From: Paracoccus litorisediminis
GTDB taxonomy: Bacteria > Pseudomonadota > Alphaproteobacteria > Rhodobacterales > Rhodobacteraceae
DNA length: 64,000 bases
Direction: 5' to 3'
NCBI RefSeq assembly: GCF_009711205.1
Contig: NZ_WMIG01000003.1
Span: forward strand, 124,001 to 188,000
Numbering within the stretch: position 1 is the first letter of the stretch; the number at the start of each line of letters is the position of its first letter. Made by a program: the position numbers and the translations under genes. Shown piece by piece: positions 53,098 to 61,800 of the stretch. The notes under the pieces were generated by a model. The model had not been told where the DNA came from and did not search any database. It saw only the letters and a program-made list of their open reading frames with translations.

Positions 53098-55029
53098 CTA
53101 TCCCGTCGGGCCGGGCGCCGGGGCGCTGGCGCGGGCCAAGGCCTGATCGAACAATTGCCGGATCTCGGGCGAGGCATCGCGGGTGGCCGAGGCCAGCAGC
53201 AGGATGCGCTCGATCTCGGCGCGGGGCTCGATCTGGGCCACCAGCCGGTCGAACAGCGCCAGCAGCGACTGGCCGTCGGGCCTGCCGGTGTCGCGCAGCG
53301 CCTCGGGCGGGGTTTCCTCGGCGACCTGCGCGCCAAGCGCCGCCATCCGCACCGCTGCCAGCCCGTCACGCAGCCGCGCCACCGCCTCCAGATAGACCTG
53401 CGCTTCGCCCGAGAATTCCGCGCCATAGCGGCTGAGGACCTCGTCCGCCTCCAGATCCAGCGCGGCGCGGCCGAATTCATTGAGCAGCCCCATATCCCCG
53501 GCATCGATGCCCAGGGCCTGCCGCGCATCGTCGCCCAGTCCGTTCATCACCTGCAGCACGGCCCCGGCATCGATCGGGTCGACCGCCATCAATTCGGGCG
53601 CGTAATCGGCCCCCAGCACGCGGATCTTCCAGCGGCGATAGGCGTCGGCGGCCTCTTGCGTGGCAATGACGACAATCGCTCCGGCCAGTCCGGCGGGGGT
53701 CACGCCCAGACCCGAAAGCGGCCCGGCCAGACGGCCAAGGCTTTTCGTCAGCGCCGCCCGCAACGGCCCGCCCACCCCCGAGCTGGCCGCCAGCCGCAGC
53801 GCCTCGGCCACGAAATCGCCGTCCTGCGTCAGCCCGTCCAGCCGCCCCAGCCCGTCCGAGATCCGCCCCAGCTCGGCCCGCAGCCCCGGCTGATCGCTTT
53901 CGGGCAGCAGATCGACGATCCGGGCAAGGAAATCGGCCCGCGCCCGCAGCGTGGCGATCGCGTCCTGCGCGCCCTCGATCTGCGCGCCGCTGGCAGGCAC
54001 GGGCATCGCAGGCGCGGGCAGCCCCGCCATCCGCGCCGTCAATGAGGTCAGCACGACCTCGCGTGCTTCCGGGCTGCTTGCGTCGCGCAACTGTGCCAGC
54101 AGCGCCACCTGATCGGCAGAGCGCTCCTCGGCCAGACGGTTCAGGCGGGCGGCGGCGGCCTCTTCGGCCTCCTTGGCGGCGCGGGCGATGGCCTGATTGC
54201 GGTCCTCCTCAAAGATGCTTTCCAGCGCCGTCACCAGTTTCGACAGCACGTTATAGACCAGCTGACCGCTGAAGCCGCCGACCACGGCCAGAACCGGCCG
54301 CCCGATCGCCGTCCATTCGCCGCCATCCTTGGCAGGCAGCACCTGCGACAGCAGGATGCCCGCCATCAGTCCCAGCCCGATGCGGATGCCGTAATTCTGC
54401 CCCAGCCGCGGATCGTAGCTGCCCTTGGCGATGTAGCCATGCGCATCGAACAGGACATAGAAACACGCCCCTATTCCGGCCAGCGAGGCGAACAGCGCCA
54501 GCAGCGCCGCGATGGTCCCGCGATCCTCGGGGGCGACCGGCGCGACAGCGTTTGCAACTGACGCTACATTGTTGAAGGCGGGCAAGCCCCCAGCGACCTG
54601 CTGCATGGTCAGCCCGGAAAAGATGATCACCGCAAAGAAGACGCAAAAGAAAAACAGCGCCATCCAGATCACCTTGCGGACCGCACCGACCGGCGCGACC
54701 CAATGGCTAAGACCCAGCATGTTCGGCAGGCGCGTGCCGCCATGGGTCAGGTAGCTGGTCTGGCGTCCCGCCTCCCATAGCAGCAGTTCCAGCGTCTCGG
54801 GCAAAGCGGGGCTGACGGCCTGGGCCAAGGCGGCGTGCAGGCGCAGGATCTCGGTCAGGCGGATGTCCTCGATGCCTCCGGCCGTATCCAGCAGCGCGAT
54901 GCGTCCGGACAGATCGTCGTTCAGCGCCAACCCGCGCGAGGCAAGGCTGGCGGTCATCGCTTCGCATTCCCGATAAAGCCGAGTCTTCAGATCGACCCGC
55001 GAAATTCGGGATGCGCGATCAAGTTGCAT
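53098..55029 (-). CDS. Membrane and coiled-coil protein of unknown function
   Basis: 643 aa from the ATG giving MQLDRASRIS; an ATG 24 codons upstream is the alternative, and neither has a strong ribosome site. Membrane segments at about 118-140, 172-195, 220-240 and 250-275. These are followed by a charged coiled coil (EEDRNQAIARAAKEAEEAAA, about 290-340), then long Leu/Ala-rich helical repeats to the end. The N-terminal 110 residues are cytoplasmic and helical. No family recognised. First gene of the operon with the lipoprotein and peptidoglycan hydrolase, divergent from the small-peptide/CHAT genes; might act as a scaffold (inference). Confidence 0.7.
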   Translation of the reverse strand: MQLDRASRISRVDLKTRLYRECEAMTASLASRGLALNDDLSGRIALLDTAGGIEDIRLTEILRLHAALAQAVSPALPETLELLLWEAGRQTSYLTHGGTRLPNMLGLSHWVAPVGAVRKVIWMALFFFCVFFAVIIFSGLTMQQVAGGLPAFNNVASVANAVAPVAPEDRGTIAALLALFASLAGIGACFYVLFDAHGYIAKGSYDPRLGQNYGIRIGLGLMAGILLSQVLPAKDGGEWTAIGRPVLAVVGGFSGQLVYNVLSKLVTALESIFEEDRNQAIARAAKEAEEAAAARLNRLAEERSADQVALLAQLRDASSPEAREVVLTSLTARMAGLPAPAMPVPASGAQIEGAQDAIATLRARADFLARIVDLLPESDQPGLRAELGRISDGLGRLDGLTQDGDFVAEALRLAASSGVGGPLRAALTKSLGRLAGPLSGLGVTPAGLAGAIVVIATQEAADAYRRWKIRVLGADYAPELMAVDPIDAGAVLQVMNGLGDDARQALGIDAGDMGLLNEFGRAALDLEADEVLSRYGAEFSGEAQVYLEAVARLRDGLAAVRMAALGAQVAEETPPEALRDTGRPDGQSLLALFDRLVAQIEPRAEIERILLLASATRDASPEIRQLFDQALARASAPAPGPTG

Positions 55030-55434
55030 GACAGCACCGTGGGAAGGACGCGACAGGCACGATGCGGCGGCATAATTCGCGCCACCGCCTTGGATAACCA
55101 TATGCGGAACTTACACCAATGCGCCAATTCCGACAAACGGAACCGCAGCACTTGTGAATTCTTCACCAAAAGGACAGGCGCGATCTGGTGTTATTCTGGG
55201 CAGAATGGAACGCGCCGATTTATCGCCATGAATTTCGTCATATTCAGAGGCTTGGATGAATATGCCTGCTGACGTCCTATTTTCAAATCGAAACCAATTT
55301 ACCAAATCTGGCGGGACAATTCGCAAGAAACACCACATATGCGATTGAGTGAACGCAGCGCCCGCGACTCGCCTTATGGATTAACAGCGTCTCCGGTTCA
55401 TGCTAGATTATTCAGACAGATACGGAGGCTCGAA
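55030..55434. promoter_or_regulatory. 405-bp divergent intergenic region
   Basis: No gene is supported. It separates the minus-strand membrane-protein operon from the plus-strand small-peptide/CHAT operon and should contain both promoters. The segment 55090-55420 is clearly richer in A and T than the flanking genes. I see no convincing palindrome or repeat. Confidence 0.5.
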
Positions 55435-55536
55435 ATGAGAATCCTTGTACTTTGCCTGACCATCTTTCTTTCCGCAGGGGCAGCCACGATCCCGGCCGAA
55501 GCCGGACCCTGCGACCCTAATCTTCAACGCTGCTGA
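55435..55536 (+). CDS. 33-residue predicted secreted micropeptide
   Basis: ATG preceded by CGGAGGCTCGAA, an ideal ribosome site. The product begins MRILVLCLTIFLSAGAA, a signal-peptide-like stretch, with a likely cleavage after AEA. This leaves a mature peptide of about 9 residues, GPCDPNLQRC, containing two Cys that could form a loop. An Ala-x-Ala motif supports the cleavage site. Followed at 55543-55571 by an imperfect CCGGGCC/GGCCCGG hairpin. Lies 64 bp before the sensor-like membrane protein gene, itself with a strong ribosome site. Could be a signal or toxin-like peptide, or a non-coding leader. Confidence 0.6.
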   Translation: MRILVLCLTIFLSAGAATIPAEAGPCDPNLQRC

Positions 55537-55600
55537 TGGCAGCCGGGCCTGATCCCCAAGGTCGGGCCCGGAGGCATGATTGACGAGTATCGGAGGTTTC

Positions 55601-58600
55601 ATGGAGGACCCATGGCCTGCGGGTGTTCCTTTATCGCTCTGGACCTATAATCAGCTTCGCGCCGAGGAACTGGTCCAGGTTCCGATGATGGGCATAAGAT
55701 TTGCCCCGGGATTTCTATATACATTCGCATTCGGCTGCATTTTCATCGCGTTCTTCGCGTGGAAACGATTTTCCGTCCAGTCGGACGTGAAATCGGTGTC
55801 GCGCGCGCTTAGCGAACTCAGCCCCAGCGACATGGGCGGAAGCGGCGCGTTGATCCGGGCCTATTTCATCTATGCCGGTGCGATCCTGCTGCTTTACGTG
55901 TCCTTCACCTTTTTCGGGCGACTGATCCTGCAATCCAGCCAGATGGTGCCGGTGGTCGGCATTCAGGTCGATCTGAACAAGCTGCAATTCGACAGCATGC
56001 AATGGCCATTGATGCTGGCATTCGCCTTTGCCGGGCTGGCCGAGATGCTGCCACCGATCAAGATCACCGAAGGCTGGCTGCGCAACCGCGCCTATCGCGC
56101 CGTGGGCATTCCGGTGCGGCTGGAGCAGACCATGCGCAACCTGATCGTGACGCTGGACCGGGCCTGCCTTCCCGATCAGCCCGATCCCGGCCCGCTGGCG
56201 CAGAAGCTTGCGATCTATCGCGACCGCTGGACCGAGACCGTCGCCAATCACGCCTGGGCCACCGAAAGCGGCACCCAGCGCCGGTCCCGCCAGGACGAGG
56301 CCGTGTCGCTGCTGGCCCAGCTGGAATTGCTGGTCTATTGGGCCAAGGCCGCGCGCGGCAGTTGGCCGGGGCACGAGGTCTCGCAATCGGTCCGCCAGCA
56401 AGAGCGGAACTATGTCGATGACGCCGTCGCGCTTATGGACGACATCCACAAGCGCATGCTTGAAACCCCGCAAGAGGGCGGCGATGCCGGCTCGATCGCG
56501 CGCAAGGCCCGCTTCGGCGAATATCTGGGCGAAACCATCCGCAAGGCCGAGGCGCTGCGCTTTGATCTGGTCGGCATCCTCGCGATCTTTCTGGAACGCG
56601 ATCTGGACATCCCGACCGAGGCCGTGGCCACCCGCCCCGATCCGCGCAGTCCCGCCACCCCCGCCCAGCCCGAGCGGATCGAACCGGCGCTGAACCAGCT
56701 TCTGGCCCTGACCGAGCGGCCCGATACCGCCGGGACCGGACCCGAGGCCGGGATGTTCCTTGCCCTGATCGCGGTGTTCCTGATCTATGCGGCGGCGGCG
56801 TGGCGCGGGCTGCAGGAACCGATCGGCCAGTTCATCGAGACCTCGAACATCTACGGCGTTTTCGTCACCGCGCTAGTGGAGACGCTGCGCATCGCCGCGC
56901 TGACATGGCTGCCGCTGCTGGCGGCCTTTTCGCTGCGCCAATATCTGTGGGACAATGGCGACTGGGCCAAGGCCACCAAGACGCAGCGCCGCTCGGGCTA
57001 TGCGATGCAGATCTTCGGCTGCCTGTGCCTTGGGGTGACGGTCTCGATTCTAGCGCTGCTGGGGGTGGCGGCGCTGCGGGCCTTCTTTGTCGCGCCCAAT
57101 GCCGCCTATTTCTTCAACCTCTATGTCGGGAATGTCGCGCCCTTCGTGATCTATTACCCGACGCAGGCGATCATCCTGCTGGTGCTGATCCCGGTCTCGA
57201 TCATGTCGGCGGACCTGCGCAAAAGCCCGGCGACGCGGATGTGGTACGGCGTGCTTTGCGCCCTTGGCGTGGCGTTTCTGTCGATCCAGCACCTGAACTA
57301 CTGGAACGCGTCGCTGGCGCGCGACTGCCCCGGGCTGGTGGTGATTTCCTCGCTGGATTGTGCGCGGCGCTTCGATCTGGTCGGCCATGTCGTGCTGGCC
57401 GTGCTGGCCTTTCTGGCCGCAGGGGTGCTGGGCGAGTTGCCCGAACGCACGCGCATGGCCAAGCCCCGCTGGGCCCAACCGCAGACTGCGGCCAGCGCAA
57501 TCCTGCTGCTGCTGTTGCTGCTGCCCAGCCCGGCAGGCGCGCAGATGGTATCCCAGCCCGCCCCATCCCAGAAACGCATGGTCTATGTCGGATTCCGCGC
57601 CGACACCCCGCCGTTTTCCTCGGCCGTCTATGGTGCCGAGAACAAGCAGGCGCGCTCCTATAAAGGCTATCTGGCCGATATGTGCTTCGACATCTTTGCC
57701 GGAGATGCCAATTACGAAATCGTCCCAGTGCCGATCACCGCCGACAACCGTTTCCGGCTGCTGCGCAAGGGCAGCAGCCCGTCAAGCCCGACCAGTCTGG
57801 ACATGCTGTGCGATGCGGTGACGATGCGTTTTTCGGATCTGGAACGGGCGCTGCCCAGTATCTTTTCGCCGGTGGTATTTGCCTCGGGCGTGTCGTTTCT
57901 GGAGCGGACCGGCAACAACCTGCATACCGAGATCGGCTATATCGGCAACAGCACCGCCCGCGACATTGCCCGCAAGGCCTGCGAAATCGACTATTTCAAG
58001 GCGCTGCTGCCATCCGAACGCAAGGCGCTTTACCAGCGCTGCCGCATGCTGTGGAGCGCCGCCGTCACGAACCATCTGATCCGACGACGGAACACGGAAC
58101 CGCAATTCATCCTGTCCGCCGCCGAGGAGAAACCGACCGCGATCAAGCAAAGCCTCGTCGATCTCAAGGAGGCCGCGGACAGGCTGAACCAGATCGTCGG
58201 GGAAAGCGGGATCACCCGGCTTTTCCCCGAGACCCAGAAGCTGATGGATATCATCGTCGCCAAGCAGCCTGCCCCGCCCGCCCCCGCATTGCCTGCCCTG
58301 ACCTGCGATGAAAACAACCCGACCGACGATTGCAAAGCGGTTCTGAACATTCTCGAAGACCCGTTCTGCGCGGGGAAACTGCCCCAGCAAAGCAATCTCC
58401 CGGTCGAGGACCGGCCTTGGCTGGACTACCATTTCTGCCCGCAGCAATCGCATGACGATCTGGTCGAATGGTTCTGCACCGCGCCGCCCGGCCATCGCCG
58501 CATCTATATGGGCGACCGAGAGCTGATCCTTGGCAAGCTGGCGGTCTGGACCCGCGCCAATGGCCCCTGCAACATCGAGCGGCCGCAGGGCTCGGAATAC

Positions 58601-58867
58601 CTGTCCTACGAACCCTATGCCTTTCCGATCTCGATGAGCGATGCCGAACTGATCCAGTTCGTCCAGCGCCGGATCTATGAGATCTTCTCGCATCGGGTCG
58701 AGATGATGAGCCGGTTTCAGGCCAGCTTCGGCGGCCACAAGATGTCCCCGGCGCTGGCCTATCTGTTCCTGCTGAACGCGGTGGAAAATGAGGAAAACCT
58801 TGGACCACGCCCGCCCTCGCCTGCAGACAAACCCGAAGCAATATCCGCAACCCAATCGGGCCGGTAA
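55601..58867 (+). CDS. Large membrane protein with C-terminal periplasmic solute-binding-like domain
   Basis: 1088 aa; ATG with CGGAGG 4 nt upstream. Membrane segments at about 37-54, 88-108 and 136-150, then a cytoplasmic helical region (160-380). More segments lie at about 384-402, 418-445, 468-492, 512-535, 548-565 and 593-612. A signal-like segment at 631-648 ends in PAGAQ. The C-terminal 440 residues are probably periplasmic. MVYVGFRADTPPFSSAVYG, YKGYLADMCFDIFA and MRFSDLERALPSIFSPVVFA match the first lobe of SBP_bac_3 ligand-binding domains. A Cys-rich insertion (about 780-960) precedes a second-lobe-like GDRELILGKLAVW and YEPYAFPISMSDAELIQFV. Suggests a ligand sensor. Followed 21 bp later by the CHAT gene. 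Confidence 0.75.
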   Translation: MEDPWPAGVPLSLWTYNQLRAEELVQVPMMGIRFAPGFLYTFAFGCIFIAFFAWKRFSVQSDVKSVSRALSELSPSDMGGSGALIRAYFIYAGAILLLYVSFTFFGRLILQSSQMVPVVGIQVDLNKLQFDSMQWPLMLAFAFAGLAEMLPPIKITEGWLRNRAYRAVGIPVRLEQTMRNLIVTLDRACLPDQPDPGPLAQKLAIYRDRWTETVANHAWATESGTQRRSRQDEAVSLLAQLELLVYWAKAARGSWPGHEVSQSVRQQERNYVDDAVALMDDIHKRMLETPQEGGDAGSIARKARFGEYLGETIRKAEALRFDLVGILAIFLERDLDIPTEAVATRPDPRSPATPAQPERIEPALNQLLALTERPDTAGTGPEAGMFLALIAVFLIYAAAAWRGLQEPIGQFIETSNIYGVFVTALVETLRIAALTWLPLLAAFSLRQYLWDNGDWAKATKTQRRSGYAMQIFGCLCLGVTVSILALLGVAALRAFFVAPNAAYFFNLYVGNVAPFVIYYPTQAIILLVLIPVSIMSADLRKSPATRMWYGVLCALGVAFLSIQHLNYWNASLARDCPGLVVISSLDCARRFDLVGHVVLAVLAFLAAGVLGELPERTRMAKPRWAQPQTAASAILLLLLLLPSPAGAQMVSQPAPSQKRMVYVGFRADTPPFSSAVYGAENKQARSYKGYLADMCFDIFAGDANYEIVPVPITADNRFRLLRKGSSPSSPTSLDMLCDAVTMRFSDLERALPSIFSPVVFASGVSFLERTGNNLHTEIGYIGNSTARDIARKACEIDYFKALLPSERKALYQRCRMLWSAAVTNHLIRRRNTEPQFILSAAEEKPTAIKQSLVDLKEAADRLNQIVGESGITRLFPETQKLMDIIVAKQPAPPAPALPALTCDENNPTDDCKAVLNILEDPFCAGKLPQQSNLPVEDRPWLDYHFCPQQSHDDLVEWFCTAPPGHRRIYMGDRELILGKLAVWTRANGPCNIERPQGSEYLSYEPYAFPISMSDAELIQFVQRRIYEIFSHRVEMMSRFQASFGGHKMSPALAYLFLLNAVENEENLGPRPPSPADKPEAISATQSGR

Positions 58868-58888
58868 GTCCCCGGCGGGGGCGCGGCA

Positions 58889-61800
58889 ATGAAGATCACG
58901 GTGCAGGGGGAAAAGCTGCCGCCCGGCGGCTCGGACTCGGCGGCGGTGGCCGGGGTCACGGTTCGCGACAGCGTCGGGCTGACCACGGCACGGGCGGGAA
59001 CCGGGCCGGTCGGGCTTGACCTTGCCCCCGGCGAGCTGCTGGAAATCGAGACCGCCGACGGCGCGCTTCTTTGGCTGCGCGAGGATGAGCTGGCCGAACA
59101 GCTTGGCCCCAGCGGCGCGATGGAGCGCGGCGTCGCCGGGGCCGAGGACAGCCTGTATCTGCGCGGTCTGGTCCTGCCCGCATCAGCCGATGGCGACGGC
59201 CCGGCGCGGGGTCTGCTGGACTGGCCGCTGAAGCGCCTGTCGGTGCTGAAGGTCGATGGCGACCTCAAGGCCGTCGCGCGCGACTTCGAGGGCCCCGAGG
59301 CAAGGATGGGCCTGCGCCGCTGGGGCATGGATGGCGCGCTGACCCCGATCACCTTGCAGGAAATCACCGCCGGGCGTCCGTGGCTGCTGTTCCTGCATGG
59401 CACGGCATCGACGACCCAGCGCTCATTCGGGCGGCTGATGCAGGACCGCCCCGAGATATGGGCCCAGCTTCACGCGATGTATCCCGGCCGGATCATCGCC
59501 TATGAACATCGCACCCTGTCGCTGGACCCGGTGCAGAACGCGCAGGACCTGCTGGACCTGCTGCCCGAGCGGGCGCAGCTGCATCTGGTCAGCCACAGCC
59601 GCGGCGGCCTTGTCGGGGAACTGATCGCGCTGTCGCAACTGGCCGAGCGGCAGGGCGGCTCGGTCCTTGACCGCGACGATCTGGCGATCTTTGCCCCCGC
59701 CGATCAGCCCCGGATCGAGGCGCTCGGCCAAGCGCTGGCCCAGAAGGATCTGTCGATCGCCCGCTTTGTCAGGGTGGCCTGCCCGGCGCGCGGCACCAGC
59801 CTTGCCGGGGGGCGGCTGGACCGCTGGCTGAACCTGCTGTTCAACGCCGCCCGCTTCGGGGCGGTGGCAGCGGGCGACGAGGCCCGCGACCTGGTCGACG
59901 GGCTGCACCGGCTGGCGCTGGCGGCCTCGGCCAATCGCGACAACCCCGAGGCGCTGCCGGGTATCGCCGCGATGGCACCCGAATATTCGCCGCTGCTGTC
60001 GGTGCTGAACCGCCCGCGCAAGCTGCGCGCCAGCGACGGGCTGGTGGTGATCGCGGGCGATATCGAGCCCTCGGGCGTGGCGCAGCGGCTGGGGATCTGG
60101 TTCGCGGATGCGTTTTTCGGCAGCGACCACGATCTGGTGGTCAATACCGGTTCGATGACCGGCGGCGTCAACGATCCTGCGATGACGCGCGGCGCGGCGC
60201 TGGTCATGGACCGGGGCCAGAATGTCAGTCATTTCCGCTATTTCACCAATGGCCTGACGGCGGGGCGGCTGCTGGCGGGGCTGCGCGATCCGGCCAGCGC
60301 CGGGCAATGGCAAAGCCCGGAACTGCGTCTGCGCAGCGCCGAGGAACCGGTGATCCAGCGCTCTCGGGCGGCCCAGCCCGCCGGTGAGACCGCCAATGAC
60401 GGCGTCGTCGCCATGCCCGGTCCCGCCGTCCAGCGCGGGCGCGGCGCGCCGCTGGCGGTGATCCTGCCCGGCATTTCCGGCAGTCATCTGGGCACGCAGG
60501 ACCGCCTGATCTGGTGCAATCCGCTGGGCATCTGCACCGGCGGCATCGGTGAGCTGGCGATGGGCAAGCCCATCCGCCCCTATGGCGTGATTGAGACCTA
60601 TTACGGGGGCCTGCGCGACTATCTGGGCACGACGCACCAGACCCTGACGCTGGCCTATGACTGGCGGCTGCCGATCCAGACCACTGGGGCCGCGGTCGCA
60701 CGCCTGCTGCTGGACCGGCTGGCCGAGGATGAAAGCCGCCCGATCCATATCGTCGGCCATTCCATGGGCGGGTTGCTGGCGCGCGTGGCGCTGACCAATG
60801 CGCGCCTGATGCAGGGTTTCCTTGCCCGGCCCGGCTCAAGGTTCCTGATGCTGGGGACGCCGAATGGCGGATCACTGGCGATGGCGCTGGCGCTGCTGGG
60901 GCATGGCACCACCGTCCGGGCGCTGGCCGCGCTGAGCCTGTCGCAAGACCGGTCCCAGATCGCCGCCATCCTGCGGGCCTGGCCGGGCGCGGTGCAGTTG
61001 CTGCCGCCGAACCTGCTGGAGCCCTCGGAATGGGCGGCGCTGGCCGGGGATCAGCCGCTGGATTCGGCGGCGCTGACGCAGGCGCGCGAGTTCTGGCGGC
61101 TGATGGCCGACCGGGCCGGGCTGCCCGCCGGGCGTTGCCTGTATCTGGCCGGGATGGGATCGACCTGCGACCAGCTTTTCGCGGCGGGACAAAGGCCGGA
61201 CGGGCCGGACCTGCGCATGACCAGCACGCCGCGCGGCGATGGCACGGTACTTTACAGCACCGGTATCCCCACCGATGTCCCGGTCTGGTTCGCCCCTGCC
61301 GCGCATGGCGATCTGCCCAAGGACCGCCGCCTGCACCCCGCCATCGCCGAATTGCTGCTGGAGGGGCGGACCGACCGGCTGGCCCGCCAGCCCGCGACCC
61401 GCGATGCGGCGGGAGAGCCGACCGATGCCGCCGCCCCCACGCGCAAGGCCACCGCCCCCGAGACGCTGGCGATGATCCCCTCGCCCCCGGAGCTGCTGGC
61501 CATGGTCATGGGCGGCCGCCCCCCTGCCGCCATCGAGGAAGACCGCCCCAGCGCCGTGGTCGTGCGCATGGTCCATGGCGACCTGCGCCATGCCCGCCAC
61601 CCGATCCTTGTCGGGCATACGCTGGGCGACGGCATCAACGGCGCCGAAAGGACGCTGGACGGGCGGCTGAACGAACGCCTGACCCGGCGCAACCGGCTGG
61701 GTCTGCATCCCGGCCTGATCGGCAACAATGACGTGCATCTGCGCTTCATGCCGGGCGGGCCGGTGGCGGGGGCGGATGTGGTCGGGGCCTTTACCGGCGG

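Noticed and set aside
55543..55571. Intrinsic terminator after the micropeptide
   Set aside because: The CCGGGCC/GGCCCGG stem is only 7 bp with a 15-nt loop and no T-tract, so it is noted with the peptide rather than called a terminator.
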